Below are positions 4,831 through 5,715 of a stretch of DNA of 5,715 bases, one piece after another. Under the pieces are notes generated by a model, which saw only the letters and a program-made list of their open reading frames with translations, made no database searches and was not told the origin of the DNA. This DNA comes from Caulobacter sp. CCH9-E1 (GTDB lineage: Bacteria > Pseudomonadota > Alphaproteobacteria > Caulobacterales > Caulobacteraceae). Each line of letters begins with the position of its first letter. The first letter of the stretch is position 1. The stretch covers positions 1 through 5,715 of the forward strand of contig NZ_LSJA01000228.1 in the NCBI RefSeq assembly GCF_001556515.1, given 5' to 3'. A program made the position numbers and the translations under genes.

Positions 4831-5715
4831 TCGTCTCGACGCCGCGCTGGCCGTCCTGCCCGAGCGCCTGGGCTGGCATGTGGCTCTGTCCGCTTCGGCC
4901 CTGGCGCTCGGCCTCGCCATCGCCCTGCCGCTGGGCATCGCCGCCGCCCGCCATCCGCGCCTGAAGTGGATCGCCCTGGCCAGCGCGGGGCTGGTGCAGA
5001 CGATCCCCAGCCTGGCCTTGCTGGCCCTGTTCTATCCGATCCTGCTGCTGCTCTCGCGCCTGGCGGAGAAGGTCCTGGGCCACGGCTTTCCGGCCCTGGG
5101 CTTCCTGCCCTCGCTGCTGGCCCTGACGCTGTATTCGATGCTGCCGATCCTGCGGAACGCCGCGGCCGGGATCGCGAGCGTCGATCCGGCGGTGGTCGAG
5201 GCGGCCAAGGGCGTCGGCATGACCGATCGCCAGCGGCTGTGGCGGGTGGAGCTGCCCCTCGCCGCGCCGGTGATCATGGCCGGCGTGCGCACGGCCGCCG
5301 TCTGGACGATCGGGGCGGCGACGCTGTCCACGCCGGTCGGCCAGACCTCGCTGGGCGACTACATCTTTTCGGGGCTGCAGACCGAGGACTGGGTGGCGGT
5401 GCTGGTCGGCTGCGCCGCTTCCGCGGGATTGGCCCTGATCGTCGAAGGGCTGCTGGGCCTGATCGAGGCGGGCGTGGCCAGGCGCGACGGCAAGCGCCTC
5501 TTGGCGGGCGGCGTAGGTTTGGCGATCGGCCTCGTCGCGGCGCTGGCGCCGTTGGCCGTCGGCGCGCTGGGCCATGGGCGAGCATCCTACGTGATCGGCG
5601 CCAAGAACTTTTCCGAGCAGTACATCCTGGCCGAGCTGATGGCGGGGCGGCTGGAGCGGGTGGGGGCGAGCGTGCAGCGGCGGGTGAACCTCGGTTCGGC
5701 CGTGGCCTACCGGGC
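4823..5715 (+). CDS. ABC importer permease fused to substrate-binding domain (OpuFB/EgtU-like), 3' end outside window
   Basis: This starts with GTG at 4823, overlapping the ATPase stop by eight bases (GTGGCTGA), with GGAG at 4812-4815. It stays open to the window end (297 codons). Residues 1-220 are a ProW/OpuCB-type permease with hydrophobic segments at about 19-41, 48-78, 91-112, 147-170 and 189-218. The EAA loop that contacts the ATPase is VVEAAKGVGMTDRQRLWRVE (124-143) followed by LPLAAPVIMAG. QTSLGDYIFSGLQTEDW (174-190) is highly typical of the family. An extra membrane segment (about 227-250) leads into IGAKNFSEQYILAELMAGRL (258-277) and NLGSAVAYR, the start of an OpuBC/ProX-like binding domain. 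The binder is thus tethered on the periplasmic side. The ligand could be betaine, choline, a related osmolyte or ergothioneine (as for EgtU). The ligand-cage residues are beyond the window. Confidence 0.9.
   Translation, partial: MADRLDAALAVLPERLGWHVALSASALALGLAIALPLGIAAARHPRLKWIALASAGLVQTIPSLALLALFYPILLLLSRLAEKVLGHGFPALGFLPSLLALTLYSMLPILRNAAAGIASVDPAVVEAAKGVGMTDRQRLWRVELPLAAPVIMAGVRTAAVWTIGAATLSTPVGQTSLGDYIFSGLQTEDWVAVLVGCAASAGLALIVEGLLGLIEAGVARRDGKRLLAGGVGLAIGLVAALAPLAVGALGHGRASYVIGAKNFSEQYILAELMAGRLERVGASVQRRVNLGSAVAYR

Noticed and set aside
4646..5575. A long (309-codon) open frame on the minus strand opposite the ABC importer genes
   Set aside because: Its product is dominated by Gln, Arg, Gly and Ala with no domain signature, and it lies antisense to two genes with complete family motifs. 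Long antisense frames are expected in DNA this rich in G/C.

Overview
The window is GC-rich DNA with tightly packed genes. It looks like an alphaproteobacterium of the Caulobacter group (order Caulobacterales). The reasons are a flgB-flgC-fliE operon divergent from fliO-fliP, a perfect TTAA-N7-TTAAC match to the CtrA recognition sequence between them, several GANTC (CcrM-type) sites, and codon use strongly biased to G/C in the third position. The genus is an inference from memory of gene order and motifs; no search was run.

Region 1 (1-1691) is flagellar. On the minus strand, fliO (75-389) runs into fliP, of which only the first 25 codons are in the window. These are membrane parts of the flagellar type III export gate. 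On the plus strand, flgB (486-938), flgC (950-1369) and fliE (1380-1691) form a close-packed operon for the proximal rod and the rod/MS-ring junction. The 390-485 gap holds the CtrA-like box and must supply start signals in both directions. A short inverted repeat spans the fliE stop codon and is the only structure between fliE and the convergent gene that follows.

Region 2 (1713-3688) is a divergent transporter/regulator pair: an SbtA-family (Sbt_1) permease on the minus strand and a LysR-type regulator on the plus strand. The roughly 110 bp between them is AT-rich near the regulator and carries a perfect 7-bp inverted repeat and a T-N11-A site, as expected for LysR operators. The regulator probably controls the permease and itself.

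Region 3 (3689-4065) would look empty if only long ORFs were considered. It contains a strong hairpin whose U-tract faces minus-strand transcription, and a 50-codon minus-strand gene for a single-pass membrane protein with a good Shine-Dalgarno sequence. The hairpin is placed to terminate that small gene and probably also serves the convergent LysR gene.

Region 4 (4066-5715) is an ABC importer operon of the quaternary-amine/osmoprotectant type. It has an ATPase without CBS domains, followed, with an 8-base overlap, by a permease whose C-terminus continues into a substrate-binding domain. The second gene runs off the window. This ATPase plus permease-binder layout matches OpuF and EgtU/EgtV-type systems; the substrate cannot be decided here.

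I found no tRNA, rRNA, CRISPR array, insertion sequence or prophage gene. Most genes belong to known families. The points most worth following up are the small membrane-protein gene, the SbtA-like/LysR pair with its dyad, the geometry of the CtrA site, and the substrate of the fused ABC importer.
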